Assembly: GCF_017356035.1 (NCBI RefSeq)
Contig: NZ_JAFIQX010000010.1
Location: forward strand, 62,001-126,000
DNA: 64,000 nt
From: Longitalea luteola
Lineage (GTDB): Bacteria > Bacteroidota > Bacteroidia > Chitinophagales > Chitinophagaceae
Reading direction: 5' to 3'
Shown here one piece after another: positions 52,637-61,804 of the stretch. Within the stretch, counting starts at the first letter, position 1; each line of letters starts with the position of its first letter. Position numbers and translations under genes: made by a program. The notes below the pieces were generated by a model, which did not search any database, had not been told where the DNA came from, and saw only the letters and a list, made by a program, of their open reading frames with translations.

Positions 52637-54418
52637 ATGCATGCCAATGACCATATTACGCTCACGATCTTTCCGTTCGAAGACCTTTCGCTGCAAAACG
52701 ATCTGGGCGTTTTCTGCAGGTCGTTCAGCACCGATCTTATCACCGAGCTATCTCGTTTCCGGCAATTCAGGATCATCAAATTACCTGCTGTTCAAATAGC
52801 AGCTGATCCGTCATCAGCCGGTTTACTCGATTCCGTAAGAACCGATTATTTTATCCATGGCACTTTTCGTTGTGAAAAAGAACTGGTGCGCATCAATGTT
52901 CAATTGTATAACAGCAACACGCGGCATATGGTGTGGGGCAATCGCCTCGAAGGCAGTTTAACCGGCCTGCACGCCATACAGGACGATCTGCTGGCTGCCA
53001 TCGTGGGCGTCTTGCAGCACCAGATCAACAACGATCTGCTCACCCGTATGCGCAAAAGACCCAAGGTAGAATTCGGCGCTTATGAACATTGGTTATATGG
53101 TATGGAAGAAGTGAAAAAAGGTTCTGTAGAAAGCGACCTCATTGCACGGGAACATTTTCAAAAAGCCCTGGACATACAACCTGATTATGCACTGGCCTAT
53201 ACCGGCATGTCGATGACCTATTTCAATGAATGGAGCTGCCAGTTATGGGAGCGCTGGGATGTGTCGCGCACCGGAGCTTATGAATGGGCGCAAAAAGCCA
53301 TTGAGCTGGATGATCAGAACCATGTTACTGCCATGGTGATGGGCAAGATCTTCCTGTATGAAGAATCTTATGACACGGCGGAGTTCTACTTCAGAAAATC
53401 ATTGATGCTGAACCTCAATGATCCCGACACCCATATGCAGATCGCATTATGCTTTTTGTTGCTGGGTAAAGAAAAGGAAGCGCTTGAGATCTATGAGAAA
53501 GCCCTTCAATTGCTGCCGCTGCATGCAGATAATTATTTTGTAGTTGGTGTATTCATCTATTTCAGGCAGGGTAATTATGAAAAGGCTGCCTCACTCATAA
53601 AACCGGATCAAAAAGCGAAAATTGCGAATGCGGAAGCGTATTACGCCGCCATTCATTATTACCTGCAGCAACCCGAACGCATGCAGTATTACTGGAATTT
53701 ATACCTGGAAACCTACCGCAAGCTTATCAGCAAAGGCAAAGATTTTCCTTTGCAGGAAGCGATAGACTGGATAACGAAGATCAATCCTTACCGCTATAAA
53801 ACAAACCTCGATGAGTTTTTGCGGTATATCAGCAATGGCAATTTTCAAATACGGCGCGAACAAAAAACAAAGCCGGCCATTCAACCCGCTGATGATAATT
53901 GTTTTCTGAAAGAAACAGCTGCATGGAAGCTTTCCTATGATGGCACCAGGGTACAAATGCCCGAACTGAAGGGCTTTTATGATATTCAGAAAATGCTGCG
54001 CGAGCCGCGCCAGCTGTTTCATTGTGCCGAACTTATGGGCAGCAGCGTTAATGACCAGGGCGAGAAACTGATCGATGAAAAAGCCAGAAAGGAATACCAA
54101 AAAAAGATCCTCGACCTGCAAATTGACCTGCAGGAGGCAGAACAGCGCAGCGACTATGTACGCATGGAGCAATTACAGGCAGCTTACGACAGGCTGGTAG
54201 ATCACTTGTCAAAATCATTGGGTCTGAAAGGTAAAGCCAGGGAAACGGGCAGCACAGTAGAGAAGGCACGCTCAGCACTCACCTGGCGCATCCGCAATGC
54301 CATTGCACGTATCGAACAACAACATCCTTTGTTGGGCGCCCACCTGTCGAACGCCATTAAGACCGGTATCCTGTGCTCCTACCAGCCGGACCGTGAAATA
54401 AGCTGGACTACCTCGTAA
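52637..54418 (+). CDS. TolB-N/TPR protein with a regulator-type C-terminal module
   Basis: A 593-residue cytosolic protein. Residues 8-150 resemble the TolB_N-like domain found in adenylate-cyclase and signalling proteins (ITLTIFPFEDLSLQNDLG, then YFIHGTFRCEKELVRINVQL and VWGNRLEG). Residues 160-340 are TPR repeats (LIAREHFQKALDIQPDYALA, TAEFYFRKSLMLNLNDPDTH, EALEIYEKALQLLPLHADN). The last 115 residues (KLSYDGTRVQMPELKGFYDI, then ARKEYQKKILDLQIDLQEAE, EKARSALTWRIRNAIARIEQ and HLSNAIKTGILCSYQP) resemble a C-terminal module known from actinobacterial ATPase regulators. No HTH, cyclase or kinase domain is present. It heads a tight plus-strand run with its own promoter. Confidence 0.72.
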   Translation: MHANDHITLTIFPFEDLSLQNDLGVFCRSFSTDLITELSRFRQFRIIKLPAVQIAADPSSAGLLDSVRTDYFIHGTFRCEKELVRINVQLYNSNTRHMVWGNRLEGSLTGLHAIQDDLLAAIVGVLQHQINNDLLTRMRKRPKVEFGAYEHWLYGMEEVKKGSVESDLIAREHFQKALDIQPDYALAYTGMSMTYFNEWSCQLWERWDVSRTGAYEWAQKAIELDDQNHVTAMVMGKIFLYEESYDTAEFYFRKSLMLNLNDPDTHMQIALCFLLLGKEKEALEIYEKALQLLPLHADNYFVVGVFIYFRQGNYEKAASLIKPDQKAKIANAEAYYAAIHYYLQQPERMQYYWNLYLETYRKLISKGKDFPLQEAIDWITKINPYRYKTNLDEFLRYISNGNFQIRREQKTKPAIQPADDNCFLKETAAWKLSYDGTRVQMPELKGFYDIQKMLREPRQLFHCAELMGSSVNDQGEKLIDEKARKEYQKKILDLQIDLQEAEQRSDYVRMEQLQAAYDRLVDHLSKSLGLKGKARETGSTVEKARSALTWRIRNAIARIEQQHPLLGAHLSNAIKTGILCSYQPDREISWTTS

Positions 54419-54511
54419 CGCAAACAGCTGTAAGGTCTATCACAGGGGCTTTCGTGGCCTCACATTGTAAGGCATCAACTTACGCTTCATTGGATACAAA
54501 ACATATAAAAA

Positions 54512-55792
54512 ATGAAGCACTTAAGAAATTTCGGGTTGATGTTGGGAATGTCAATTTCCCTGTTTACAATTTCCTGTTCAAGGAATAATTACCCTGCTGA
54601 TCCCATTAAAACCTTACCCAATGATGTAATATTGAAATGGAATGAAGTGGCCTATGAAGGCTTTGGCGGTGTACAGTATCAGCATTCGCTGATGGCCTCG
54701 CGCATCAATGCCATGGTGCATATTGCCATGCATGATGCATTGAATGGCGTGTACCCGCGGTACACTACTTATGCATTCACGGGGAAAGATGCCGGCGCCG
54801 ATCCGGTTGCTGCAGCCGCTAGCGCAGCACATGCAGTACTGCTGCATGAACTGCCGGGTAAAAAAGGTTTTCTTGATTCGGCATGGCAGCAGTCCCTGGC
54901 GCCTTTGGCTGATGGCGATGCAAAACAGAGAGGCATTAAGCTGGGAGAAGATGCTGCCCAGGCTATAATTGCCATGCGTGCCGATGATGGTTCTGCAGGC
55001 GATCCCATGGTGCCCATAGCGGGTACAGACCTGCCCGGAAAATACCAGGTGGTACCACCATTCAATTTTTGTTTTGCGCCCTATTGGGAAAACATAAAGT
55101 TGTTTGGCCTGCAAAAGAAAGATCAGTTTCGCGTAGCGGCGCCACCGGCATTGAACAGCGCAGCCTATGCAACTGCCTTTAATGAAGTAAAGGAAACCGG
55201 CAGCCGCAACAGCAGTACCCGTACTGCCGATCAAACGGCCTATGCAAAATTCTGGTATGAATTTTCAGAAGCCGGCTGGAACCGCGTAGCACGCACCGTG
55301 GCCATCAATAAAAAATTAAACCTGCTGGAAACTGCGCGCCTGTTTGCCCTGGTTGATATTGCCCTGGCAGATGCTTATACAGCAGGCTGGGATTCGAAGG
55401 CGCATTATAATTTCTGGCGCCCGTATACCGCTATTCATTTTGCTGCCGCTGATGGCAATGATCAAACAACCGCAGATGAGCAATGGCTGCCTTGTGAGAA
55501 CACACCGCCTGTACAGGATTATCCGAGTACCCACAGCGCCTTAGGCAATGCGGCCGCAACCGTGCTGGCAAGGTTATTGGGCGATCATACAAATTTTACC
55601 ATGAGCTCGCCAACCGCATTCCCTGCCGGCAGTACAAGAAGTTTCAGCAGCTTCAGCCAGGCTGCCAAAGAAAATGCCGATTCAAGAGTAAGAGCGGGTA
55701 TTCACTTCCGTTTTGCCTGCGAAGCCGGACTGGAATTGGGACATAATGTCGGCGATTGGATTGTAAACAATTATTGTAAACCTATAAACTGA
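54512..55792 (+). CDS. Vanadium-dependent haloperoxidase/PAP2-type lipoprotein
   Basis: A 426-residue protein. A signal peptide with lipobox (LFTISCSRNN, Cys near residue 22) is followed by the helical core of vanadate-haloperoxidases: the KAHYNFWRPYTAI block (K-x6-RP signature, near residue 300), YPSTHSALGNA (PSxxS) and RAGIHFRFACEAGLELG (R-x-G-I-H with the catalytic His). In bacteria many of these enzymes act as acid phosphatases or haloperoxidases. It lies between the TPR protein and a methyltransferase gene with short gaps. Whether it oxidises halide or removes phosphate is undecided. Confidence 0.88.
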   Translation: MKHLRNFGLMLGMSISLFTISCSRNNYPADPIKTLPNDVILKWNEVAYEGFGGVQYQHSLMASRINAMVHIAMHDALNGVYPRYTTYAFTGKDAGADPVAAAASAAHAVLLHELPGKKGFLDSAWQQSLAPLADGDAKQRGIKLGEDAAQAIIAMRADDGSAGDPMVPIAGTDLPGKYQVVPPFNFCFAPYWENIKLFGLQKKDQFRVAAPPALNSAAYATAFNEVKETGSRNSSTRTADQTAYAKFWYEFSEAGWNRVARTVAINKKLNLLETARLFALVDIALADAYTAGWDSKAHYNFWRPYTAIHFAAADGNDQTTADEQWLPCENTPPVQDYPSTHSALGNAAATVLARLLGDHTNFTMSSPTAFPAGSTRSFSSFSQAAKENADSRVRAGIHFRFACEAGLELGHNVGDWIVNNYCKPIN

Positions 55793-55799
55793 ATGAGCA

Positions 55800-56759
55800 A
55801 TGGAAACCACCAATCACCCATCGCCTGTTTTCAGCCAGAAATTGTACCTAACAGATGGTGGACTGGAAACAACTTTGATTTTTAACCAGGGCATACCATT
55901 GAATTCTTTTGCCGCTTTTGAATTGTTAACCGATGAAAAAGGGCGGCAGGCCTTAGCCACCTACTACCAGCCATACCTGGCGCTGGCAGAACAATACAGG
56001 ATGGGGTTTGTAATGGAGTCGCCAACCTGGCGCGCCAGCTCCGATTGGGGTTTTAAACTCGGATACACACACGATGAATTGTTCGCGTTGAACAGGCAAT
56101 CGATCCAATTCATTCGCGCGCTGGCAGCGCCTTATAAAACCACACTGCCACATATAATCATAAGCGGTAACATTGGCCCCAGAGGCGATGGCTATAAAGC
56201 CGAAAACCAAATGACGGCCGAACAGGCAAAAATGTATCACCTGGAACAGGTGAAAGCATTTGCCCTGGCCGATGCAGATATAATAACAGCCGTTACCATC
56301 ACCTATAGTGATGAAGCGATCGGTATCATTCAGGCGGCACAGTCATTCCGGCTCCCGGTAGTCATTTCTTTTACGGTGGAAACCGATGGCCGCTTACCGG
56401 GCGGTGAATTGTTACGGGAAGCCATTGAGAGAACAGATCAGGCAACGGCGTCTTACGCGGGGCATTATATGATCAATTGCGCTCATCCGCAACATTTCTT
56501 ACACCAACTCGAAGAAGCCGGTGACTGGAAAAACAGGATTGGCGGCATCAGGGCCAACGCGTCCCTCAAAAGCCATGCAGAGCTGGATGAATCGGAAACG
56601 CTCGACACCGGTGACAAATGCCTGCTGGCCGAAGGATATATGCAACTGTTTCAACTGCTGCCCGCGCTGAAGGTGATCGGTGGTTGCTGCGGCACTGATC
56701 ATACGCATATTGAAGAAATATGTAAAACGCTGGAAGAACAGGAAGCTTTGAAAGTATAG
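55800..56759 (+). CDS. Homocysteine S-methyltransferase family protein
   Basis: A 319-residue enzyme of the MmuM/BHMT/MetH N-terminal family. The barrel begins with TDGGLETTLIFNQGIPLN. The zinc-binding cysteines occur as NCAHP (about residue 222) and the GGCCGTD pair (about 298), as in family members. MmuM uses S-methylmethionine or similar donors to methylate homocysteine. It starts 8 bases after the haloperoxidase gene, so they are probably co-transcribed. A strong hairpin ends the unit. Confidence 0.9.
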   Translation: METTNHPSPVFSQKLYLTDGGLETTLIFNQGIPLNSFAAFELLTDEKGRQALATYYQPYLALAEQYRMGFVMESPTWRASSDWGFKLGYTHDELFALNRQSIQFIRALAAPYKTTLPHIIISGNIGPRGDGYKAENQMTAEQAKMYHLEQVKAFALADADIITAVTITYSDEAIGIIQAAQSFRLPVVISFTVETDGRLPGGELLREAIERTDQATASYAGHYMINCAHPQHFLHQLEEAGDWKNRIGGIRANASLKSHAELDESETLDTGDKCLLAEGYMQLFQLLPALKVIGGCCGTDHTHIEEICKTLEEQEALKV

Positions 56760-56805
56760 GGAATGTATAGCCATGAAATGTGACCTGTTACAGCAGCCTG
56801 TATAT

Positions 56806-56838
56806 AAAAAAGTCCCTGGCTACACCAGGGGCTTTTTT
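56806..56838. terminator. Bidirectional intrinsic terminator
   Basis: AAAAAAG-T-CCCTGG and CCAGGG-G-CTTTTTT make a 14-base-pair stem (one G-T pair) with a 5-base loop, with a run of T on either strand. Between the convergent methyltransferase and MFS genes. Confidence 0.88.
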
Positions 56839-56860
56839 TAATGTTCTCTTATATTATACA

Positions 56861-58102
56861 TTATGCTGCCGCCACTGCTGTCTCGGTTTCCGCTACAGCT
56901 TTGTTATTCGGCACGCTTTCATGCACCAGCCATTTTGTTTTTACAATTATAAGCAAAGTACCTATCGCCAGCACTCCATAACCAATACCTAAAACAGTTT
57001 GGTTGGTTATTGTTAAGGTATTAACCAGTAATGAGCTTAAAATAGAAGTTACTACCGAAAAACCACCACCTACCAAGCCGGCCGCTTTACCGGCATATTC
57101 CGGAAAACGGGTAAGCGTGTACGACATGAGGTTATTAAAGATAAACCCGCCCGTACTATGTAACAGGAATACATACAGCAGCAGGGTAGGTAAACTTTGA
57201 TGATAAAAACTAAGGGTTATCAACAATACCACCGATACTATTTGCAAAGCCGAAGCGAATATCAGTTTCTTTATAAATGGTTTTTTGATCAGAATTCTTG
57301 AAAGCGTGCCGCCGGTCAAAACCGAGAGCCCCGAAAAAAGCGCACAGTATCCTGTTACTTCGGGAGAAAAATGTAAACGTTGCTCTATTAAAAACGGACT
57401 GGCCATTCCATATAACAATATCATGGCGTAGGCAAGGCCCAGTATGATCATGCCGGCCGTGAAATCCCTGGTCTTCACCATTTTTCCATAACTGTCGAGT
57501 ATATTCTTAATGCTTAATGGCTGCGCCTGTTTCTGGGATTCACCGCCAATGAAAATCTCTATTAAAAAGAACACAAAGCTGAAAATGCCCAGGAAGATAA
57601 AATTGGAGGTCCAGCCCCAGGTTGTTTGAAAAAAGCCACCCAGGAAAGGCGCCACTATGGGCCCGATGGCCCAGATCACGGAGAACAGGCTGGTATATTT
57701 CTTCAGTTGTTCACCGCTGTATACGTCAACAAAGAACGATCGTTTGCTTACGACAATAACCGCCACCGTAAAGCCCTGAATGATCCGCATGGCATAGATA
57801 ACCGCTATACTGCCCGACCAGGCGATGCTAAAACTTGCAGCGCTGAACACCAGCATGCTGATGATAGTTGGCCAGTAACGTCCGTAGCTATCCAGCAGGC
57901 CGCCCACAATTAATTGTGAAACGCCATAGCTGATGATGAACAGGGAAAGTGTTAATTGAATAGATGCAGGTGTGGTCTGCAATTGCACTGCCATATCAGG
58001 CAGTGATGGAATAAAGACGTCCATAGCAAATCCAGACAAAGGAATCAGGCTCAATGCAACATAGGTGTTAGACCGTATCCGGGATTCTGTTAAATTCCTC
58101 AT
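56861..58102 (-). CDS. MFS transporter, Bcr/CflA-like drug exporter
   Basis: A 413-residue membrane protein with 12 hydrophobic segments. The N-terminus has the DHA1 family start (PLSGFAMDVFIPSLPDMA), then SQLIVGGLLDSYGRYWP at the loop after helix 2 and GFTVAVIVVSKRSFFVDVYSG, all typical of Bcr/CflA multidrug exporters. It likely pumps hydrophobic drugs out of the cell. Downstream of the AraC-type gene on the same strand (84-base gap), which may be its regulator. Confidence 0.87.
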   Translation of the reverse strand: MRNLTESRIRSNTYVALSLIPLSGFAMDVFIPSLPDMAVQLQTTPASIQLTLSLFIISYGVSQLIVGGLLDSYGRYWPTIISMLVFSAASFSIAWSGSIAVIYAMRIIQGFTVAVIVVSKRSFFVDVYSGEQLKKYTSLFSVIWAIGPIVAPFLGGFFQTTWGWTSNFIFLGIFSFVFFLIEIFIGGESQKQAQPLSIKNILDSYGKMVKTRDFTAGMIILGLAYAMILLYGMASPFLIEQRLHFSPEVTGYCALFSGLSVLTGGTLSRILIKKPFIKKLIFASALQIVSVVLLITLSFYHQSLPTLLLYVFLLHSTGGFIFNNLMSYTLTRFPEYAGKAAGLVGGGFSVVTSILSSLLVNTLTITNQTVLGIGYGVLAIGTLLIIVKTKWLVHESVPNNKAVAETETAVAAA

Positions 58103-58186
58103 GGGTGATCTGTTTATTTGGTCATATAAAGGTAGATCACCCGGCGCCTGTCACGATTATACCAATCAAAGAGGTTATTATACAAA

Positions 58187-59131
58187 TCAAAGGTGAGCAG
58201 GAACGGCGGCATTTTGCTGCCTGAACTCCAGGGGCGTAACGGATGTAAATTGTTTAAAGTACTTGTTGAAGTGGGAAGGGTATTCAAAGCCAAGCGCATA
58301 ACCGATCTCAGCAATGTTCCAGCTGGTGTTGCGCAATAATGCTTTTGCCTCGGTAACAATCCGTTCCTGGATAATATTACGGGTTGATTTACCCGAATGC
58401 TTTTTCACCGTACTGTTCAAATGGTTCACGTGCACATGCAACAGGTCGGCGAAATGAGCGGGGGTCAATAATTTCAATGAATTCTCGGGGGAGTCAACCG
58501 GAAATTGCTGGTTCAGCAGGGAATAAAAAGCATTCACCAGTCTGTCGTGCACCACAGCCGGCTGAAACAACTGCTCCTGCTGCAACCGCACGCCTTCATG
58601 AATGATCAATTGTAAAATATTACGGATCATATCCCATTTAAAAGGATAGTCCGACTCCTGCAAGCGCTGCATTTCGGTGAAGTAGTTATTCAATCTGTCC
58701 CTTTCCGCTTCTGTAAGCGCTACTACGGGAAACAAAGTGGGATTGAACAAAGGACTTGCATACTGAACATCAGGTTGTATTTGCCCTTCTATAAATTGCT
58801 TATTGAATATACATCCGTACCTGCTCACGGAGGTAAAGGAAATTTCAATGGAAGCAGGCACCGATGGATGCGTAAATATAAGACAGGGTGGATGCAGGTT
58901 GATCTCCTGGTCGTTGTAGATCAGGGTGCCCTTGCCCCGGCCTGCGCCGCTGCTTAAACAGATCTTGTAATAGTCGCGCCGGTTAAAAGGAGTTTTGCGG
59001 GTTGGCCCCGTCGTGGGCTTCACGCAAAAATGCCCCACGCCATTGGCTACCGTTAACAAACCTGTAGGTACCGGCTGACCTGTTCTTTCATAATATTGTA
59101 TAAGACTTTCGGTGGGGATCTGTTTATCCAT
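58187..59131 (-). CDS. AraC-family transcriptional regulator
   Basis: A 314-residue regulator. The N-terminal 190 residues form a cupin-like ligand-binding region (SSGAGRGKGTLIYNDQEINL, FTHPSVPASIEI). The C-terminal AraC DNA-binding domain has two helix-turn-helix parts (LLTPAHFADLLHVHVNHLNS and IAEIGYALGFEYPSHFNKYF) and ends TPLEFRQQ. Start ATG 59131 (MDKQIPTESLIQYYE); the longer open frame to 59248 lacks family features. Adjacent to the MFS exporter on the same strand, so a ligand-dependent activator of it is likely. Divergent from the TetR gene. Confidence 0.9.
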   Translation of the reverse strand: MDKQIPTESLIQYYERTGQPVPTGLLTVANGVGHFCVKPTTGPTRKTPFNRRDYYKICLSSGAGRGKGTLIYNDQEINLHPPCLIFTHPSVPASIEISFTSVSRYGCIFNKQFIEGQIQPDVQYASPLFNPTLFPVVALTEAERDRLNNYFTEMQRLQESDYPFKWDMIRNILQLIIHEGVRLQQEQLFQPAVVHDRLVNAFYSLLNQQFPVDSPENSLKLLTPAHFADLLHVHVNHLNSTVKKHSGKSTRNIIQERIVTEAKALLRNTSWNIAEIGYALGFEYPSHFNKYFKQFTSVTPLEFRQQNAAVPAHL

Positions 59132-59283
59132 GGTATCATTAATTAAATGACTGCAAAGACAGTGTCTTATATAAATCAAAGGTAATAACAATCGGCGAAA
59201 CCAGTTTGTTAACGATATTCCGCGGCTGAGCCCGATCCATGCGGTCACTCAGGTGATCCGGGCTATTGATGGCATAGAAGAAA

Positions 59284-59324
59284 ATAGACAGATTTGTCTA
59301 TATCAAAAGTCTTACCTACCTTAG
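59284..59324 (+). promoter_or_regulatory. TetR-gene promoter with overlapping operator
   Basis: Palindrome ATAGACA-GATT-TGTCTAT (59284-59301) overlaps a TTTG -33 element (59293-59296); 20 bases on is TACCTTAG (59317-59324), a near match to TAnnTTTG. Start would be near 59331, leaving about 11 bases to ATG 59342. This fits autorepression by the TetR protein. Confidence 0.7.
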
Positions 59325-59341
59325 CCGCAGATTCATCATTC

Positions 59342-59911
59342 ATGAGTAAGTCGGGTCCAAGAGAACGCATATTAGAAACTGCCGCCCGGTTGTTTTATAC
59401 CCAGGGGTATAATAATACCGGCATCAACCAGATCCTGGAAGAAGCCAAGGTGGCCAAAGCCAGCCTGTACCAGCATTTCGGATCGAAAGATGAACTGGGT
59501 GTTCACTATTTAAAAGCAGGGCGTGAGGAATGGTTTGGCGGTTTAAAAAAATGGACCAGCGCGAAAAATACGCCAGTACAAAAATTGCTGGCCTGTTTCG
59601 ATCATCTTGAATATGCCTTACAGCAACACCATTTCCTGGGCTGCAAATTCATCAATATGCTGTCGGAAATTGGTGAATCCAGTCCATTAATGTCAAAAGA
59701 AATTATTGAGCACAAGGGTAAACTGCGCGAGTTTATGAAAGGTTTTGTTACAGCAGCTTTACAGGGAAAGCCGGCAGATGAGATAGAGATGATCGGCGAC
59801 TCCATTTACCTGCTGTACGAAGGCGCCATAGTAGAATCGAAGATCTATAAAGAAACCTGGCCCGTTAAAAGGTCAAAGAAAATGATCAAGGCGCTGCTGG
59901 CTGATACCTAA
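59342..59911 (+). CDS. TetR-family transcriptional regulator
   Basis: A 189-residue repressor. The N-terminal HTH is standard (RERILETAARLFYTQGYNNT, then INQILEEAKVAKASLYQHFGSKDEL with recognition helix AKASLYQHF). The C-terminal ligand domain is divergent (helical, about 130 residues, LGCKFINMLSEIGESS). Start ATG 59342 is used because the earlier TTG at 59294 lies inside the operator. The same operator appears before the next gene at 59929, so it likely controls itself and the 59988-60803 operon. Ligand unknown. Confidence 0.92.
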   Translation: MSKSGPRERILETAARLFYTQGYNNTGINQILEEAKVAKASLYQHFGSKDELGVHYLKAGREEWFGGLKKWTSAKNTPVQKLLACFDHLEYALQQHHFLGCKFINMLSEIGESSPLMSKEIIEHKGKLREFMKGFVTAALQGKPADEIEMIGDSIYLLYEGAIVESKIYKETWPVKRSKKMIKALLADT

Positions 59912-59928
59912 AATTTTTTGCCCTGAAA

Positions 59929-59946
59929 ATAGACAGACCTGTCTGT
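59929..59946 (+). promoter_or_regulatory. Second TetR operator
   Basis: AGACAG-AC-CTGTCT (59931-59944, extending to 59929-59946 with near pairing), like the site at 59284-59301 in its AGACA/TGTCT core. It stands 41 bases before the DUF1348 gene, between it and the tetR stop codon. Confidence 0.7.
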
Positions 59947-59987
59947 TCTATCAACGGAAACGATCACTCACTTAAAAACATAGTACC

Positions 59988-60401
59988 ATGGAAAAAAGAT
60001 TTCCATTACCACCATTCACCAAAGAAACCGCCCTGCAGAAAGTGCAGGCTGCTGAAGACGCCTGGAACACGCGCAACCCTGAAAAAGTAAGCCTTGCTTA
60101 TACCGTTAATACAGAGTGGCGTAACCGGTCGGAATTCATAAATGGAAGAGAAGAAGTGCGCCGCTTCCTCGAGCGCAAATGGGAAAAGGAACTGGATTAT
60201 AAACTGAAAAAAGAACTATGGGCTTTTACAGACAACAGAATTGCGGTTCGCTTTGAATATGAATGGCATGATGCTTCCGGGCAATGGTACCGCTCTTACG
60301 GCAACGAAAACTGGGAGTTTGATGCAAACGGTTACATGGAAAAACGATATGCCAGCATCAATGATATTTCCATTAAAGAAGAAGACAGAAAATTCAGATA
60401 G
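59988..60401 (+). CDS. DUF1348 (SnoaL-like) protein
   Basis: A 137-residue NTF2-fold protein of the DUF1348 family: [20 protein letters not shown] at the N-terminus, the strand [19 protein letters not shown], and [20 protein letters not shown] toward the end with NENWEF. Members are often in operons with DsrE, PNPOx or redox genes and of uncertain activity. It lies just after the TetR operator, so it is probably repressed by TetR. 39 bases before the DsrE-like gene. Confidence 0.88.
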   Translation: MEKRFPLPPFTKETALQKVQAAEDAWNTRNPEKVSLAYTVNTEWRNRSEFINGREEVRRFLERKWEKELDYKLKKELWAFTDNRIAVRFEYEWHDASGQWYRSYGNENWEFDANGYMEKRYASINDISIKEEDRKFR

Positions 60402-60440
60402 AATATAATTATCTCATTAACCAAATAACACATTAATACA

Positions 60441-60803
60441 ATGAAAACAGCTGTATTGGTTTTCTCTGATCCAAAAACGGGTTCAGAAGAGTCACTGGGC
60501 CGCCTGTATAATGCGCTGGCCACTGTTTATGAATACAAATCTGCCGGCGAAGAAGTATCGCTGTACTTCCAGGGAACAGGCACCCGCTGGCCCGAACAAC
60601 TTCAAAAGACCGATCATCCGGCACACCAGTTATTCAAAGCCATTGAAGACAAAGTAGCAGGTATCTCCTGTGGCTGTGCCGACGTATTTGGCGCCAACGC
60701 TTCAGGCTTCGATCTTATCAAAGACAACCAGGTGCCTGGCACAACAGGTTTGCCCAGCCTGGTGCAAATGCAAAAAGAAGGTTTTAATATTCTCAGTTTT
60801 TAA
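60441..60803 (+). CDS. DsrE-family protein
   Basis: A 120-residue Rossmann-like protein of the DsrE/DsrF type (KTAVLVFSDPKTGSEESLGR, then GEEVSLYFQGTGTRWPEQL). Cysteines occur together at GISCGCADVFGA, where active-site Cys of sulfur-relay DsrE proteins tends to lie. Full length for the family. It may deal with thiol or sulfur chemistry, as the Cys pair suggests. Followed by a hairpin at 60809-60831, which probably ends the TetR-regulated transcript partially. Confidence 0.82.
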   Translation: MKTAVLVFSDPKTGSEESLGRLYNALATVYEYKSAGEEVSLYFQGTGTRWPEQLQKTDHPAHQLFKAIEDKVAGISCGCADVFGANASGFDLIKDNQVPGTTGLPSLVQMQKEGFNILSF

Positions 60804-60808
60804 ATCAA

Positions 60809-60831
60809 AAAGCGCTCAATGCGGGCGCTTT
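60809..60831 (+). terminator. Hairpin terminator after the DsrE gene
   Basis: AAAGCGC (60809-60815) and GCGCTTT (60825-60831) form 7 pairs with a 9-base loop starting 5 bases past the stop. Only three T follow the stem, so read-through into the PNPOx gene is plausible. Confidence 0.6.
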
Positions 60832-60873
60832 CCTTCCTGTTTTATTGCTACACGAACCGCTAATAAATTTCTT

Positions 60874-61773
60874 ATGTATCACGAAGGAGAACTGGAAGCA
60901 CAACAAAGAGCCGGTGAACGGCACATGGCTGAGCGGAATGGGAAAGCGATGGCCAATCAAATTATTCCGGGCGCTATTAATTTTATTGAAAGGCAGGCTT
61001 TCTTTATCATAAGCACCCGGAATAACAAAGGCGAACTATTTGTTTCCGCCCTGTCAGGTGAAGAAGGATTCCTGAAAGTGACCAGCTTTGTAACGATTGA
61101 GATCAACACCAACCTGGTCAATTCCAATCCGGCAGATCCGTTCTGGAGCAACATTGTAGAACAGGCGAAAACAGGGTTGCTATTTATTGAACCTGCTACC
61201 CGAAGGCGGTTCCGCGTCAATGGCACAATAGAGCAGGAAAATGACCTGTTGCGGATTGTCGTAGATCAGGCGTATCCTAATTGCCCCAAATTCATTCAGC
61301 AAAGGCAGGTGTTGAAAACCGGTAAACCGGGCTATGAACGCCCGGAAGAACGGGGCACGGTGCTGCCGCCTGATCTGCATGAGATGATACGAACGGCTGA
61401 TACATTTTTTGTGGCCAGCGCCAGTAACAAAGGCGACATGGATGCTTCGCACCGCGGAGGCGCGCCGGGATTTGTTTCCATTCAGCAGGATGGCTCCCTG
61501 CTTATTCCCGATTATAAGGGGAACAGTCTTTTCAATACGTTTGGTAATTTTATCACCAACCCTAAAGCCGGCCTGTTGTTTATTGATTTTGAAAAGCACC
61601 GTACCCTGCAGCTCACCGGTTCGGTTGAAATACTATGGGACCACGAAGACGCACAATCAATAAGCGGCGGCACCGGAAGATACTGGATGTTCTTTCCGGC
61701 TGAGTGGATCCTTTTGGAAAACCTGAAAGGGTTTGACTGGAATTTTATGGAATACTCGCCCTTTAATCCGTAA
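60874..61773 (+). CDS. Pyridoxamine 5'-phosphate oxidase-like (FMN split-barrel) protein
   Basis: A 299-residue protein with a PNPOx-like split-barrel fold. Residues 30-160 form a first barrel (QAFFIISTRNNKGELFVSAL, then FVTIEINTNL). Residues 165-290 form a second with MIRTADTFFVASASNKGDMDASHRGG split at 165-190, the FMN-binding DASHRGGAPGFV block. This two-barrel form resembles flavin-dependent PNPOx-like family proteins of unknown substrate, sometimes annotated as general stress or MSMEG-like. Start ATG 60874. It overlaps no gene; after 31 bases comes the deaminase. Redox-stress context with DsrE and DUF1348 is inferred. Confidence 0.83.
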   Translation: MYHEGELEAQQRAGERHMAERNGKAMANQIIPGAINFIERQAFFIISTRNNKGELFVSALSGEEGFLKVTSFVTIEINTNLVNSNPADPFWSNIVEQAKTGLLFIEPATRRRFRVNGTIEQENDLLRIVVDQAYPNCPKFIQQRQVLKTGKPGYERPEERGTVLPPDLHEMIRTADTFFVASASNKGDMDASHRGGAPGFVSIQQDGSLLIPDYKGNSLFNTFGNFITNPKAGLLFIDFEKHRTLQLTGSVEILWDHEDAQSISGGTGRYWMFFPAEWILLENLKGFDWNFMEYSPFNP

Positions 61774-61804
61774 CGTCATTAATTTGAATGCATCACTGAA
61801 TTAT

